This document shows, piece after piece, positions 46,085 to 54,780 of a DNA stretch of 64,000 nucleotides (position 1 is its first letter; each line of letters opens with the position of its first letter). The notes beneath the pieces are model-generated. The model was not told the origin of the DNA. It saw nothing but the letters and a program-made list of their open reading frames with translations, and searched no databases. The stretch covers positions 2,728,001 through 2,792,000 of the forward strand of contig NZ_JAGF01000001.1 of the NCBI RefSeq assembly GCF_000526515.1, read 5' to 3'. The position numbers and the translations under genes were made by a program. This stretch comes from Cellulomonas sp. KRMCY2 (GTDB lineage Bacteria; Actinomycetota; Actinomycetes; Actinomycetales; Cellulomonadaceae).

Positions 46085-47401
46085 ATGACCACCCACCCCA
46101 ACCGCCGCAGGACTGCCGTCCTGCTCTCCCTCGCGCTCCCCCTCTCGATCGCGGCCTGCAGCTCGGACGCCACCCCCAGCGGCGACAGCACCGAGAGCAG
46201 CGCCGGCGGATCTGCGGACGACGGCACCGAGCTGACCATGTGGGTCCGCTCCGCGACGGACGACTTCAGCACGCGACTCGTCGACGAGTACAACAAGACC
46301 CACGAGAACCAGGTCACCCTGACCGTCATCCCGAACGACAACTACCTGCAGAAGGTCGGCACGGCCGCCGGCGCCGGTGCGCTGCCGGACATCCTCGCGG
46401 CCGACGTCGTCTACTCGCCGAACTACACCAGCCAGAACCTGTACCTGGACATCACCGACCGCGTCGCGGCGCTCGACTACGCGGGCGACCTCGCGCCGTC
46501 GCACCTCGCAGCGGGCAGCTGGGAGGACAAGCTCTACGCGGTGCCTCACAAGCTGGACTCGTCCGTCATGTACTACAACAAGGACCTGTTCACCGCCGCC
46601 GGGCTCGACCCCGAGAAGCCGCCGACGAACTTCGCGGAGGTCCTCGAGTACTCCCGTGCGATCACCGCGCTGGGTGACGGCACGTACGGCTTCCAGCTGG
46701 CCGGCAACTGCGGCGGCTGCGGCGTCTACTCGCTCTTCCCCTACGCCTGGGCCTCCGGGGCCGAGGTGCTCTCTGCAGACGGTCTGACGGCCGACTTCGA
46801 CAACGACGTGTTCCGGGAGATCTTCGCCCTGTACCGGACCATGTGGGAGGAGGAGCTGGTTCCGTCCAACAACCTGACCGAGGACGGGTCGACCTGGCAG
46901 ACCGCCTTCATCGCCGGTGACATCGGCATCCTTCCGCACGGCTCGCCGATCGCCGGTGACCTGATGAAGGAGGCGGACTTCGAGTGGGGCGTCACGTCCC
47001 TGATGGCGCCGGACGGCTCGGCGACCTCGACCTTCGTCGGCGGCGACGTCGCCGGCATCACGGCCACCTCGGACAACGCCGACGCGGCATGGAACTTCCT
47101 CGAGTGGACGCTGAGCGAGGAGGCCCAGGTCGAGATCATCGCGAAGAACGGTGACCTGCCCGGCCGTCTCGACCTCACGGACAACCAGTACACCGCCTCC
47201 GACCCGCGTCTGAAGTTCATCGCCGACGGCCTGGTCAACGGTGAGACCCCGTTCGCCCTTCCCTTCGGTGACCTGTTCAACAACCCGAACGGGCCCTGGG
47301 TCGAGCTGATGCGTGGTGCGATCTTCGGTGACGACCCGGAGGGCGCCATCACGGACGGCCAGGTGAAGATCCAGGCCGGGCTCGACGCAGCCAACAGCTA
47401 G
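46085..47401 (+). CDS. Sugar ABC transporter substrate-binding lipoprotein (CUT1)
   Basis: 438 residues. Twin Arg/Lys N-terminus, hydrophobic stretch and lipobox (LSIAAC, Cys about residue 24), then a Ser/Gly/Asp linker. The mature region has LTMWVRSATDDFSTRLVDEY, GALPDILAADVVYSPN, DSSVMYYNKDLFTAAGLDPE and DAAWNFLEWTLSEEAQ, typical of family-1 binders. AAGGAG precedes the ATG. It is first in an operon with two permeases and the GH127 enzyme and probably binds arabinose-containing oligosaccharides. Confidence 0.9.
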   Translation: MTTHPNRRRTAVLLSLALPLSIAACSSDATPSGDSTESSAGGSADDGTELTMWVRSATDDFSTRLVDEYNKTHENQVTLTVIPNDNYLQKVGTAAGAGALPDILAADVVYSPNYTSQNLYLDITDRVAALDYAGDLAPSHLAAGSWEDKLYAVPHKLDSSVMYYNKDLFTAAGLDPEKPPTNFAEVLEYSRAITALGDGTYGFQLAGNCGGCGVYSLFPYAWASGAEVLSADGLTADFDNDVFREIFALYRTMWEEELVPSNNLTEDGSTWQTAFIAGDIGILPHGSPIAGDLMKEADFEWGVTSLMAPDGSATSTFVGGDVAGITATSDNADAAWNFLEWTLSEEAQVEIIAKNGDLPGRLDLTDNQYTASDPRLKFIADGLVNGETPFALPFGDLFNNPNGPWVELMRGAIFGDDPEGAITDGQVKIQAGLDAANS

Positions 47402-47427
47402 GCCCGAGCGAACCCGAGAGGTCTGCA

Positions 47428-48363
47428 ATGACGGAGATCCTGACCCCCGTGGCAGAGCCGGCTGTCCGGCACCTGCCACGGGGGAACAGGTCGGCGCTCT
47501 CGCGCCGGCCCCTGACCGGAATGCTGTTCGTCGCGCCGACAGCGCTCATCGTGCTGGTGCTGTTCCTGGTGCCGCTCGGGATCCTGCTGTACATGTCCTT
47601 CACGGACTACCCGTTGCTGGGCGCGCCCACGCTCAACGGGATCGACAACTACACGGCCATCCCCGACGACGACCTCTTCCTGGGCGCCATCAAGTTCACG
47701 CTCGTCTACACCGCCGTGACCACCGTCGTGATCTTCCTCGTCTCGTTCGTCCTGGTCGCCATCTCGAACAGCACACGCAGGTTCTCGAAGGTGTACCGGA
47801 CGGCGTACTTCCTGCCGTACGTGGTGGGTACGGCCGCTGCGAGCCTGATGTGGTTCATCAACTACGACACGGTCCTGGGCGTCTACAACGACCTGCTGCT
47901 TCGGGTGGGGCTCATCGACGAGCCGTTCGCCTTCCTCGCTTCGGAGACCCCGGCGTTCTGGTCGGTGATCGCCCTGGTCGTCTGGAAGTTCGTCGGCTTC
48001 CAGGTCCTGGTCCTGCTGGTCGGGCTCCAGTCGGTCCCGCGGGAGCTGTACGAGGCGGCGCGCGTCGACGGCGCGAACCGCCTCCAGCAGCTGCGCTTCA
48101 TCACGCTCCCGTACCTGACGCCGACGATCGCCCTGCTGTTCATCCTCTCGGTCACGGGCTCCTTGCTCGCGTTCGACCAGTTCCTGATCCTGACCAAGGG
48201 TGGGCCGGACAACAGCACGATCAGCCTGGTCTACGCCATCTACAACACGGCGTTCCAGACCTTCGACCTCGGACGCGCGGCAGCGCTGTCGATCATCCTG
48301 CTGCTGGCCCTGATCATCCTCAACGGTGTGCAGCTGAGGCTGCTGCGCCGCCGCGACGCCTGA
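47428..48363 (+). CDS. Sugar ABC transporter permease (CUT1, MalF-type)
   Basis: 311 residues, six helices beginning MLFVAPTALIVLVLFLVPLG. The EAA loop is LYEAARVDGANRLQQLRFI. LILTKGGPDNST is the usual conserved loop near the C-terminus. It is 26 bases after the binder gene. Confidence 0.9.
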   Translation: MTEILTPVAEPAVRHLPRGNRSALSRRPLTGMLFVAPTALIVLVLFLVPLGILLYMSFTDYPLLGAPTLNGIDNYTAIPDDDLFLGAIKFTLVYTAVTTVVIFLVSFVLVAISNSTRRFSKVYRTAYFLPYVVGTAAASLMWFINYDTVLGVYNDLLLRVGLIDEPFAFLASETPAFWSVIALVVWKFVGFQVLVLLVGLQSVPRELYEAARVDGANRLQQLRFITLPYLTPTIALLFILSVTGSLLAFDQFLILTKGGPDNSTISLVYAIYNTAFQTFDLGRAAALSIILLLALIILNGVQLRLLRRRDA

Positions 48364-48378
48364 CGCGAAAGGACCACC

Positions 48379-49233
48379 ATGTCGACTCGCACCACGGCAC
48401 GCTCCGCCGCCGCAAGCGTCTCCTTCCACCTCGTCAGCAGCATCCTGGCGATCGCCTTCCTCTTCCCGCTCCTGTGGGCGATCATCAACTCGCTCAAGAC
48501 CCCGGAGGAGGCCAACCAGGCGCCGCCGACGCTCTTCCCGACGTCGCTGTCGCTCGGCAACTTCCAGAACCTGATGGACTACGGCTCCGGCCTGCCCGTC
48601 TACTTCTGGAACAGCATCCTGATCTCGTTCCTGACGGTCGTCGGCACCGTCGTCGTCTCGGTCCTGGGTGGCTACGGCTTCGCCCGGTTCGACTTCTGGG
48701 GCAAGAAGCACCTGTTCGTCGCGGTCGTCGCGATCCTCATGGTTCCGTACGCGACGATCCTGCTGCCGCTGTACATCCTGCTGGGCAAGCTCGGTCTGCA
48801 GAACTCGCTGATCGGCCTGAGCCTGGTGCTCGTCATGTTCCAGCTGCCCTTCAGCATCCTCATGATGCGCAACTCGTTCGAGTCGGTCCCGCGGGAGCTC
48901 GAAGAGGCGGCACTGGTCGACGGGTGCAGCAACGTCGGCGCCCTGCGGCACATCTCGCTGCGCATGGTGTCGCCCGGCATCGTCACCGTTGCCCTCTTCG
49001 CGTTCCTGGCGTCCTGGAACGAGTTCCTCGCACCGCTGATCTTCCTCAACGACGCGAGCAAGTTCACCCTGCCGATCATGCTCGTCAACGTCCGGTCGGG
49101 GTCCTACGGCGCCATCGACTACGGCGCCCTGCAGGCCGGCGTCGTGATCGCGATGGTCCCCGCCCTCGTCCTGTACCTCGTGCTGCAGCGGTACTACGTC
49201 AACGGGTTGCTCAACGGCGCACTCAAGTCCTGA
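48379..49233 (+). CDS. Sugar ABC transporter permease (CUT1, MalG-type)
   Basis: 284 residues, six helices (SFHLVSSILAIAFLFPLLWA first). The EAA loop is ELEEAALVDGCSNVGALRHI, and the protein ends VNGLLNGALKS. AAGGA precedes the ATG. No ATP-binding gene follows, so the pair must use an ATPase encoded elsewhere. Confidence 0.9.
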   Translation: MSTRTTARSAAASVSFHLVSSILAIAFLFPLLWAIINSLKTPEEANQAPPTLFPTSLSLGNFQNLMDYGSGLPVYFWNSILISFLTVVGTVVVSVLGGYGFARFDFWGKKHLFVAVVAILMVPYATILLPLYILLGKLGLQNSLIGLSLVLVMFQLPFSILMMRNSFESVPRELEEAALVDGCSNVGALRHISLRMVSPGIVTVALFAFLASWNEFLAPLIFLNDASKFTLPIMLVNVRSGSYGAIDYGALQAGVVIAMVPALVLYLVLQRYYVNGLLNGALKS

Positions 49234-49301
49234 GCCTCGTCCCCTGGCGGGCCCGCTGCTCGCCGCCTCGTTCTCCGTCCTCGATCCTTAGGAGCATCTC
49301 C

Positions 49302-51272
49302 GTGAACACCCCGACCACGTCCGACCCCGGTCGCCTGGCGGCGCCGTGCGCGCCCCGGACGGACGACCACCTCGCCCTGCGCCCGGTCGCGATCGACCAG
49401 GTGGCGATCACCGGCGGCTTCTGGGGCCAGTGGCAGCACCGCAACCGCGACGTCACGACGCCGCACGCCCTGACGTGGCTCGAGCGCGACGGGGCGATGG
49501 ACAACCTGCGCCGGCTCTTCGCCCAGGATGGCGGCCCCGAGCGTCGGGGGATGCTCTTCAGCGACTCCGACCTCTACAAGGCGCTCGAAGGCATCGCCTG
49601 GGACCTCGGCCGTGAGGCGTCGCCCGAGCTGGAGGCGATCGTCGACGACGCGGCGCACGTCCTGGAGCAGGCGCAGCTCGACGACGGGTACCTGAACTCC
49701 TGGGTGCAGGCCGGCATGGCCGAGCGCTACGCCGACCTGACGCACGGTCACGAGATGTACTGCGCCGGCCACCTGATCCAGGCCGCCGTCGCCCATGCGC
49801 GGACCACCGGACGCGAGTCGCTCCTGCAGGTGGCTCGTCGGCTCGCGGACAACCTCGTGCGGGAGTTCGGCGACCGGCGCCGGGTCGACGTCGACGGGCA
49901 CCCCGAGATCGAGACCGCCCTGGTCGAGCTCTACCGGCACACCGGTGAGCGCAGCTACCTCGACCTGGCCCAGCAGTTCGTCGACGTCCGCGGCTACGGC
50001 GTCATCGGCAAGGGCACCTTCGGTTCGGCGTACTTCCAGGACGACGTCCCGGTCCGCGAGCAGGACTCCGTCGTCGGGCACTCGGTTCGCGCGCTGTACC
50101 TGATGGCCGGCTTCGTCGACCTCTACCTGGAGACGGGCGAGCGGGCGCTCCTCGAGGCGGCCGAGCGCCAGTGGGCGTCGATGGTCGGCGAGAAGACCTA
50201 CATCACCGGTGCGGTCGGCTCGCGGTTCGAGGGTGAGGCCTTCGGTGACCCGTTCGAGCTGCCGCCGGACCTGATCTACGGCGAGACGTGCGCGGGGATC
50301 GCCAGCGTCATGGCGACCTGGCGGCTGCTGCTGGCCACGGGGGAGGGCAAGTACGCGGACCTCATCGAGCGCACGATGCACAACCTCTTCGCCGCCTCGA
50401 CGAACACGGCCGGTGACGGCTTCTTCTACGTCAACCCCGTGCAGCGACGTCGGCCCTGGGATGCCGCACCCGTGGACGGCAAGCCGTTGCGCTCGGACGC
50501 CCCGGGTACCCGCCCGGCGTGGTTCGACTGCGCGTGCTGCCCGCCCAACATCATCCGGACCGTGGCCTCGCTGAGCACCTACCTGGCGACGGTCGACGAC
50601 TCCGGGGTGCAGGTGCACCTCTACGCGCCGGCGACGATGACTCTCCCGATGGGCTCGGGTCAGGTGCGCGCGACGGTCGAGACGGACTACCCCTTCGACG
50701 GCACCGTCACGGTGCGCATCGAGGAGTCGACCGAGCAGCCCTGGACGTTGTCCCTGCGCATCCCGGCGTGGAGCCGGGGTGCGACGATCGAGGTCGCCGG
50801 TGAGTCACGCGACGCGACGGCCGATGGCAAGGGATACGTCCGCGTCGACCGCACCTGGGCCGCCGGCGACGTCGTGCGCCTCGTGCTGCCGATGCCGGTG
50901 CGCCTGACGGTCGCGCACCCCGCGGTGGATGCGGTACGGGGCAGCGTCGCGATCGAGCGCGGACCCGTGACCTACTGCCTGGAGAGCCCCGACCAGCCCG
51001 AGGGCGTCAGCCTGGACTCGGTCGAGCTCGTCGCCGGCGGTGCGCTGCGGGTGACCTCCCGGGACGACGTCCTCGGCGGGGCTCTGGTGATCGAGGCCGA
51101 CGGTCTGGTCCGCGACGACAGCACGTGGGTGGGCACGCCCGGCTGGGCCTCGCTCGGCGAGGAGCCTGAGGCGTCGGCCCGGCCGGTGACGCTCACCGCT
51201 GTGCCGTACTACCTGTGGGCCAACCGCGGACCGTCGGCGATGCGCGTGTGGGTCCCGCTGGCGAGGTCGTAG
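49302..51272 (+). CDS. Beta-L-arabinofuranosidase, glycoside hydrolase family 127
   Basis: 656 residues, matching the ~650 of characterised GH127 enzymes. N-terminal (alpha/alpha)6 barrel: TGGFWGQWQHRNR, QLDDGYLNSWVQ, HEMYCAGHLIQAAVAH. IYGETCAGIASVMATWRLL supplies the Glu and first Cys, and WFDCACCPPNIIR the Cys pair (Zn ligand and Cys nucleophile). C-terminal beta-sandwich: SLRIPAWS, GSVAIERGPVTYCLE. There is no signal peptide, so it cleaves imported oligosaccharides inside the cell and releases L-arabinose. GTG 49302 has TTAGGAG upstream. An open frame continues upstream in phase but overlaps both permeases and is not coding. Confidence 0.9.
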   Translation: MNTPTTSDPGRLAAPCAPRTDDHLALRPVAIDQVAITGGFWGQWQHRNRDVTTPHALTWLERDGAMDNLRRLFAQDGGPERRGMLFSDSDLYKALEGIAWDLGREASPELEAIVDDAAHVLEQAQLDDGYLNSWVQAGMAERYADLTHGHEMYCAGHLIQAAVAHARTTGRESLLQVARRLADNLVREFGDRRRVDVDGHPEIETALVELYRHTGERSYLDLAQQFVDVRGYGVIGKGTFGSAYFQDDVPVREQDSVVGHSVRALYLMAGFVDLYLETGERALLEAAERQWASMVGEKTYITGAVGSRFEGEAFGDPFELPPDLIYGETCAGIASVMATWRLLLATGEGKYADLIERTMHNLFAASTNTAGDGFFYVNPVQRRRPWDAAPVDGKPLRSDAPGTRPAWFDCACCPPNIIRTVASLSTYLATVDDSGVQVHLYAPATMTLPMGSGQVRATVETDYPFDGTVTVRIEESTEQPWTLSLRIPAWSRGATIEVAGESRDATADGKGYVRVDRTWAAGDVVRLVLPMPVRLTVAHPAVDAVRGSVAIERGPVTYCLESPDQPEGVSLDSVELVAGGALRVTSRDDVLGGALVIEADGLVRDDSTWVGTPGWASLGEEPEASARPVTLTAVPYYLWANRGPSAMRVWVPLARS

Positions 51273-51280
51273 CTCGTCGG

Positions 51281-51317
51281 CCGGCCAGGCCTGGCACCAC
51301 GTGCCCGGCCTGGCCGG
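51281..51317 (+). terminator. Strong intercistronic hairpin after the GH127 gene
   Basis: CCGGCCAGGCC (51281-51291) pairs with GGCCTGGCCGG (51307-51317); inside it GGCAC pairs with GTGCC around a CAC loop. That gives about 16 paired bases with one mismatch. There is no T-run, so it may terminate partly or stabilise the upstream message. Confidence 0.65.
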
Positions 51318-51355
51318 TCGTCCCGAAGGTCCGTGGACGACGAAGGGATCGTGTC

Positions 51356-52477
51356 GTGGCTGAGCCGGTGCGGTTGGGAATCGCAGGACTGGGGTTCGGG
51401 GCCGAGTTCATCCCGATCTACCGTGACCATCCCGATGCGCAGATGTCGGCCATCTGCCGGCGCAGCGAGGAGTCGCTCGACCGCATCGGGGACGCCTTCG
51501 GCATCGAGCGCCGGTTCACGAGCTTCGACGACATGATCGCCGACCCCGAGCTCGACGCGGTGCACATCAACACGCCCATCCCGAACCACGCGGCGCAGTC
51601 GATCGCGGCGCTGCGGGCCGGCAAGCACGTCGCCTGCACCGTCCCGATGGCCACGACGCTCGACGAGTGCCGCGCGATCGTCGACGCCGCCCGGGAGTCG
51701 GGCAAGAACTACATGATGATGGAGACGACCGTCTTCTCCCGCGAGTTCCTGCACGTCAAGGAGCTGGTGCGCAACGGGACGGTCGGCCGGCTCCAGTTCC
51801 TGCGGGGGGCGCACCAGCAGGAGATGGCGGGCTGGCCCGGCTACTGGGAGGGCCTGCCCCCGATGCACTACGCGACCCATGCGATCAGCCCGCTGCTGGC
51901 TCTTGCCGGCGGCGCGCTGGCCGAGTACGTCGTGTGCCTGGGGTCCGGACGGATCTCGCCGGAGCTGACCGCGAAGTACGGCTCACCGTTCGCGGTCGAG
52001 AGTGCGCTGGTCAAGGTGCGGGACTCGGACCTGAGCGCGGAGATCACGCGGTCGCTGTTCGAGACGGCGCGGCAGTACGTGGAGAGCTTCTCGGTCTACG
52101 GCGACCGGTCCTCGTTCGAGTGGGAGCAGGTGCAGGGCAGTGGCCCGGTGCTCTTCGCCGGTGAGGACGCCGAACGCATCGAGATCCCCGACTACGCCCA
52201 CCTGCTGCCCACACCGATCCAGCGGTACACGACCAAGGGTGTCTACGACGAGGAGCACGCCCACCTGTCGTTCCAGCAGGGCAGCGGGCACGGCGGGTCG
52301 CACCCCCACCTCGCGCACGAGTTCGTCCGCAGCATCGTCGAGGAGCGAGCGCCGCTGGTCGACGCGGTCACCGCGGCGAACTGGACGTCCGTCGGCATCT
52401 GCGCGCACGAGTCGGCGATGGCCGGCGGGACCCGCGTCGACCTCCCTGTCCTGGACGAGGGCGGAGCCGCCCGATGA
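51356..52477 (+). CDS. Gfo/Idh/MocA family NAD(P)-dependent oxidoreductase
   Basis: 373 residues. N-terminal Rossmann fold (LGIAGLGFGAEFIP; AVHINTPIPNHAAQSIAAL; GKHVACTVPMATTLDE, with the EKP-type catalytic Lys apparently replaced by TVP). The C-terminal domain includes MHYATHAISPLLALAGG. The EKP-Lys substitution is seen in some family branches and makes a classical dehydrogenase mechanism uncertain. GTG 51356 has AAGGGA 8 bases upstream. It overlaps the following epimerase by 4 bases (ATGA). It may oxidise or epimerise the sugar freed by GH127. Confidence 0.85.
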   Translation: MAEPVRLGIAGLGFGAEFIPIYRDHPDAQMSAICRRSEESLDRIGDAFGIERRFTSFDDMIADPELDAVHINTPIPNHAAQSIAALRAGKHVACTVPMATTLDECRAIVDAARESGKNYMMMETTVFSREFLHVKELVRNGTVGRLQFLRGAHQQEMAGWPGYWEGLPPMHYATHAISPLLALAGGALAEYVVCLGSGRISPELTAKYGSPFAVESALVKVRDSDLSAEITRSLFETARQYVESFSVYGDRSSFEWEQVQGSGPVLFAGEDAERIEIPDYAHLLPTPIQRYTTKGVYDEEHAHLSFQQGSGHGGSHPHLAHEFVRSIVEERAPLVDAVTAANWTSVGICAHESAMAGGTRVDLPVLDEGGAAR

Positions 52478-53337
52478 GCCGGTGGCCGATCGCCGCCAGC
52501 ACGTTCATCTGGCACTCCCCGCTGACCACGGCGATCCTCGAGTCGCGGTTGCCGCAGCTCGCGGCGTGGGGGTTCGACGCCGTCGAGCTGCCGCTCGACC
52601 AGCCGGGGGACTGGGACGTCGAACGCTGCACCGCGCTCCTCGCCGAGCACGGCCTGGCCTCCGTGGTGTGCACCGTGTTCTCGCCCGGCCGTGAGCTCGC
52701 CGCGGCCCCGGCGCAGACGCAGGAGGACACCCTCGACTACGTGCGCGCGGCGATCGACGTCGCGGCTGCCCAGGGCAGCGGTCTGGTGATCGGACCGACC
52801 TACTGCTCGGTCGGCCGGACGTGGCGGCTCGACGCGGACGACCGCCGTCAGGTGGGCCGCGAGCTGCGCGAGAACTACCGCAGGCTCATCGACCACGCCG
52901 GTCCGCTGGGCGTCCGACTGGCCCTCGAACCGCTCAACCGGTACGAGACGAGCGTGTTCAACACGACCGAGCAGGTGCTCGACGTGATCGGCGACCTGGA
53001 CGCGGACGTCATCGGCCTCGGCCTCGACACGTATCACATGAACATCGAGGAGCGGTCGTTCGGTGACACGTTGCGGCTCGCAGGGGACCGCCTCTGGCAC
53101 CTGCAGGTCTGCGGCAACGACCGTGGCGCACCGGGCGGCGACCACACGCCGTGGGACGAGGTGTTCGCGACCCTGCAGGAGATCGGCTACCGGGGCATGC
53201 TCGGGATCGAGTCGTTCACGCCGGAGAACGAGTCGATGGCCAAGGCGGCGTCGATCTGGCGCCCCCTGGCCGTGTCACCGGACGCGCTCGCCGTCGAGGG
53301 TCTGGCGTTCCTGCGGCAGGCGACCGGTCCGGTATGA
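52474..53337 (+). CDS. Sugar phosphate isomerase/epimerase family protein (ketose 3-epimerase-like)
   Basis: 287-residue TIM barrel. The metal and catalytic set of D-tagatose/D-psicose/L-ribulose 3-epimerases is readable: Glu in LALEPLNRYETSVFN, Asp and His in LGLDTYHMNIEE, His and Arg in LWHLQVCGNDRGAPGGD, and Glu in LGIESFTPEN. It likely epimerises a free ketose at C3 with Mn or Co. The ATG overlaps the upstream dehydrogenase stop, so they are coupled. The last codons and stop are duplicated as a 20-bp tandem repeat. Confidence 0.85.
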   Translation: MSRWPIAASTFIWHSPLTTAILESRLPQLAAWGFDAVELPLDQPGDWDVERCTALLAEHGLASVVCTVFSPGRELAAAPAQTQEDTLDYVRAAIDVAAAQGSGLVIGPTYCSVGRTWRLDADDRRQVGRELRENYRRLIDHAGPLGVRLALEPLNRYETSVFNTTEQVLDVIGDLDADVIGLGLDTYHMNIEERSFGDTLRLAGDRLWHLQVCGNDRGAPGGDHTPWDEVFATLQEIGYRGMLGIESFTPENESMAKAASIWRPLAVSPDALAVEGLAFLRQATGPV

Positions 53338-53360
53338 GGGCGACCGGTCCGGTGTGAGCC
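53321..53360 (+). repeat. 20-bp tandem duplication across the epimerase stop codon
   Basis: CGACCGGTCCGGTATGAGGG (53321-53340) is followed by a copy differing at three bases (53341-53360). It duplicates the last codons and stop of the epimerase gene without extending the protein. Confidence 0.75.
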
Positions 53361-53363
53361 GGC

Positions 53364-53666
53364 TCAGCCCGTGAAGGCCTGGGCGTCGAGGAACTCGACC
53401 TCGACGGACTCGATGTGCTGGCGGCGATCGGCCAGGAAGGTGGTCATGTGGGGATACCGCTCATGAGCCTCGAACGCTGCGCGGTCCCGGTAGAGCTCGT
53501 AGAACACGCGGCGCAGCGGTTCGCCGGGCACGGTGTGCACGGCGTAGACGAGGGTCCCGGGCTCCGCAACCTTGATGGCCTCCAGCGTGCGCAGCGCGAG
53601 CTCGTCGAAAGCCTCCGCGTGGCCGGGCCGAAGGATGTGGTTCACCACGAGTGCCAGACCCGCCAT
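53364..53666 (-). CDS. Antibiotic-biosynthesis-monooxygenase (ABM) domain protein, putative quinol monooxygenase
   Basis: 100 residues, the normal size of single-domain ABM proteins. LALVVNHILRPGHAEAFDEL, FYELYRDRAAFEAHERYPH and MTTFLADRR follow the family pattern (ferredoxin-like fold, dimeric). The ATG at 53666 has GGAGG four bases upstream. The frame is open to 53924, and in-frame ATG 53693 exists, but the extension runs through an 18-bp DNA repeat. It is convergent with the epimerase. YgiN-type activity or an unrelated small-molecule role is possible. Confidence 0.75.
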   Translation of the reverse strand: MAGLALVVNHILRPGHAEAFDELALRTLEAIKVAEPGTLVYAVHTVPGEPLRRVFYELYRDRAAFEAHERYPHMTTFLADRRQHIESVEVEFLDAQAFTG

Positions 53667-53700
53667 CACGCCTCCATCGTCGTCCTGCGTCATCGTAGAG

Positions 53701-53799
53701 CCTGCACCGCTCGCAGGACCTGCACCGCTCGTAGGACCTGCACCGCTCGTAGGACCTGCACCGCTCGCAAGGCCTGCACCGCTCGCAAGACCTGCACCG
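53701..53799. repeat. 18-bp minisatellite, about 5.5 copies
   Basis: CCTGCACCG begins at 53701, 53719, 53737, 53755, 53773 and 53791, an exact 18-base period. The unit is CCTGCACCGCTCGTAGGA with variants at the last five bases. It lies between the divergent ABM and SMP-30 genes, just ahead of the SMP-30 ribosome site. It is open in the minus frame as a GAG(L/P)(A/T)S hexapeptide repeat. Confidence 0.9.
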
Positions 53800-53823
53800 T
53801 GACCACCCGGAAGGACTCCTCCC

Positions 53824-54777
53824 GTGCTTGAGACCGCCCCTGAGACCATCGCGACGGACTTCGAGGTGCTCGACGACCGCTTCCGCCGGTATGGAGGAGA
53901 CGCACGGACCGAGCGGATCTTCACCGGTGGTCGATGGCTCGAGGGCCCGGCCTGGTTCCCGGCGGGGCGCTACCTCGTGTTCAGCGACATCCCGAACGAC
54001 CGGATCATGCGCTGGGACGAGACGACGGGCTGCGTGGGGGTGCTGCGGCGCGACGGCGGCTATGCCAACGGTCACACTGTCGACCGGCAGGGCCGGCTGG
54101 TCAGCTGTGAGCACGGCGGCCGCCGGGTCACCCGCACCGAGCACGACGGCTCGGTCACCGTGCTCGCCGACCGCCTCGCCGACGGTCGACGGCTCAACAG
54201 CCCCAACGACGTGGTGGAGCACTCGGACGGCTCGATCTGGTTCACCGACCCGACCTACGGCATCGACACGGACTACGAGGGGCACCGGGCGGCCAGCGAG
54301 ACGGACGGCTGCCACGTCTACCGGGTCGACCCGGTCGACGGCACGGTCCGGGTGGTGGCCGACGACCTGGCGATGCCGAACGGGCTCGCGTTCTCGGCCG
54401 ACGAGCAGCAGCTGTACATCGTCGACTCCCATCGCAAGCACGTCCGGCGGTTCGACGTCGCCGCCGACGCGGGCCTGTCGGGCGGTGAGGTGATCGCCGA
54501 GTGCGACGCGGGGACGTTCGACGGGCTACGGCTCGACGACGTCGGTCGCCTCTGGCTGGCCGCGCACGACGGGCTGCACTGCATCGACCCGGACGGCACC
54601 CTGATCGGCAAGCTGCGGCTGCCGGAGGTCACGTCGAACCTGACGTTCGGCGGGCCCCAGCGCAACCACCTGTTCATCACCGCGACGACCTCGGTCTACG
54701 CGCTGCGGGTGAACGTCACCGGGGTGCGCCGTCCCGACCGGCCGTGGACCGGGCCGGCCGGCGGACCGGGTCGCTGA
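53824..54777 (+). CDS. SMP-30/gluconolactonase family lactonase
   Basis: 317 residues, six-bladed beta-propeller. The divalent-metal ligands are visible: Glu in LEGPAWFPAGRYLVFSD, Asn in LNSPNDVVEHSDGSIWFTD and Asp in TFDGLRLDDVGRLW; MPNGLAFSADEQQLYIVDS is a further family motif. It should hydrolyse a sugar lactone to the aldonic acid in the cytoplasm. GTG 53824 has AAGGA 8 bases upstream. It fits between a sugar dehydrogenase and sugar-acid enzymes in cluster 2. The minisatellite lies directly upstream. Confidence 0.9.
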   Translation: MLETAPETIATDFEVLDDRFRRYGGDARTERIFTGGRWLEGPAWFPAGRYLVFSDIPNDRIMRWDETTGCVGVLRRDGGYANGHTVDRQGRLVSCEHGGRRVTRTEHDGSVTVLADRLADGRRLNSPNDVVEHSDGSIWFTDPTYGIDTDYEGHRAASETDGCHVYRVDPVDGTVRVVADDLAMPNGLAFSADEQQLYIVDSHRKHVRRFDVAADAGLSGGEVIAECDAGTFDGLRLDDVGRLWLAAHDGLHCIDPDGTLIGKLRLPEVTSNLTFGGPQRNHLFITATTSVYALRVNVTGVRRPDRPWTGPAGGPGR

Positions 54778-54780
54778 CGG

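Noticed and set aside
47850-49301. In-phase upstream extension of the GH127 frame across both permease genes
   Set aside because: The residues are an out-of-frame reading of the permeases; a strong ribosome site and GTG at 49302 give the usual GH127 length.
53355-53366. Perfect 12-bp palindrome TGAGCCGGCTCA as a terminator
   Set aside because: It has almost no loop, so the hairpin would be weak; it may be chance in GC-rich sequence.
53701-53799. CRISPR-like array
   Set aside because: The 18-base units are directly adjacent with no spacers, and no cas genes are present.
53667-53924. N-terminal extension of the ABM protein through the minisatellite
   Set aside because: The extension is a DNA-repeat-encoded low-complexity peptide overlapping the SMP-30 start; a GGAGG-supported ATG at 53666 gives the usual 100 residues. 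Not fully excluded.
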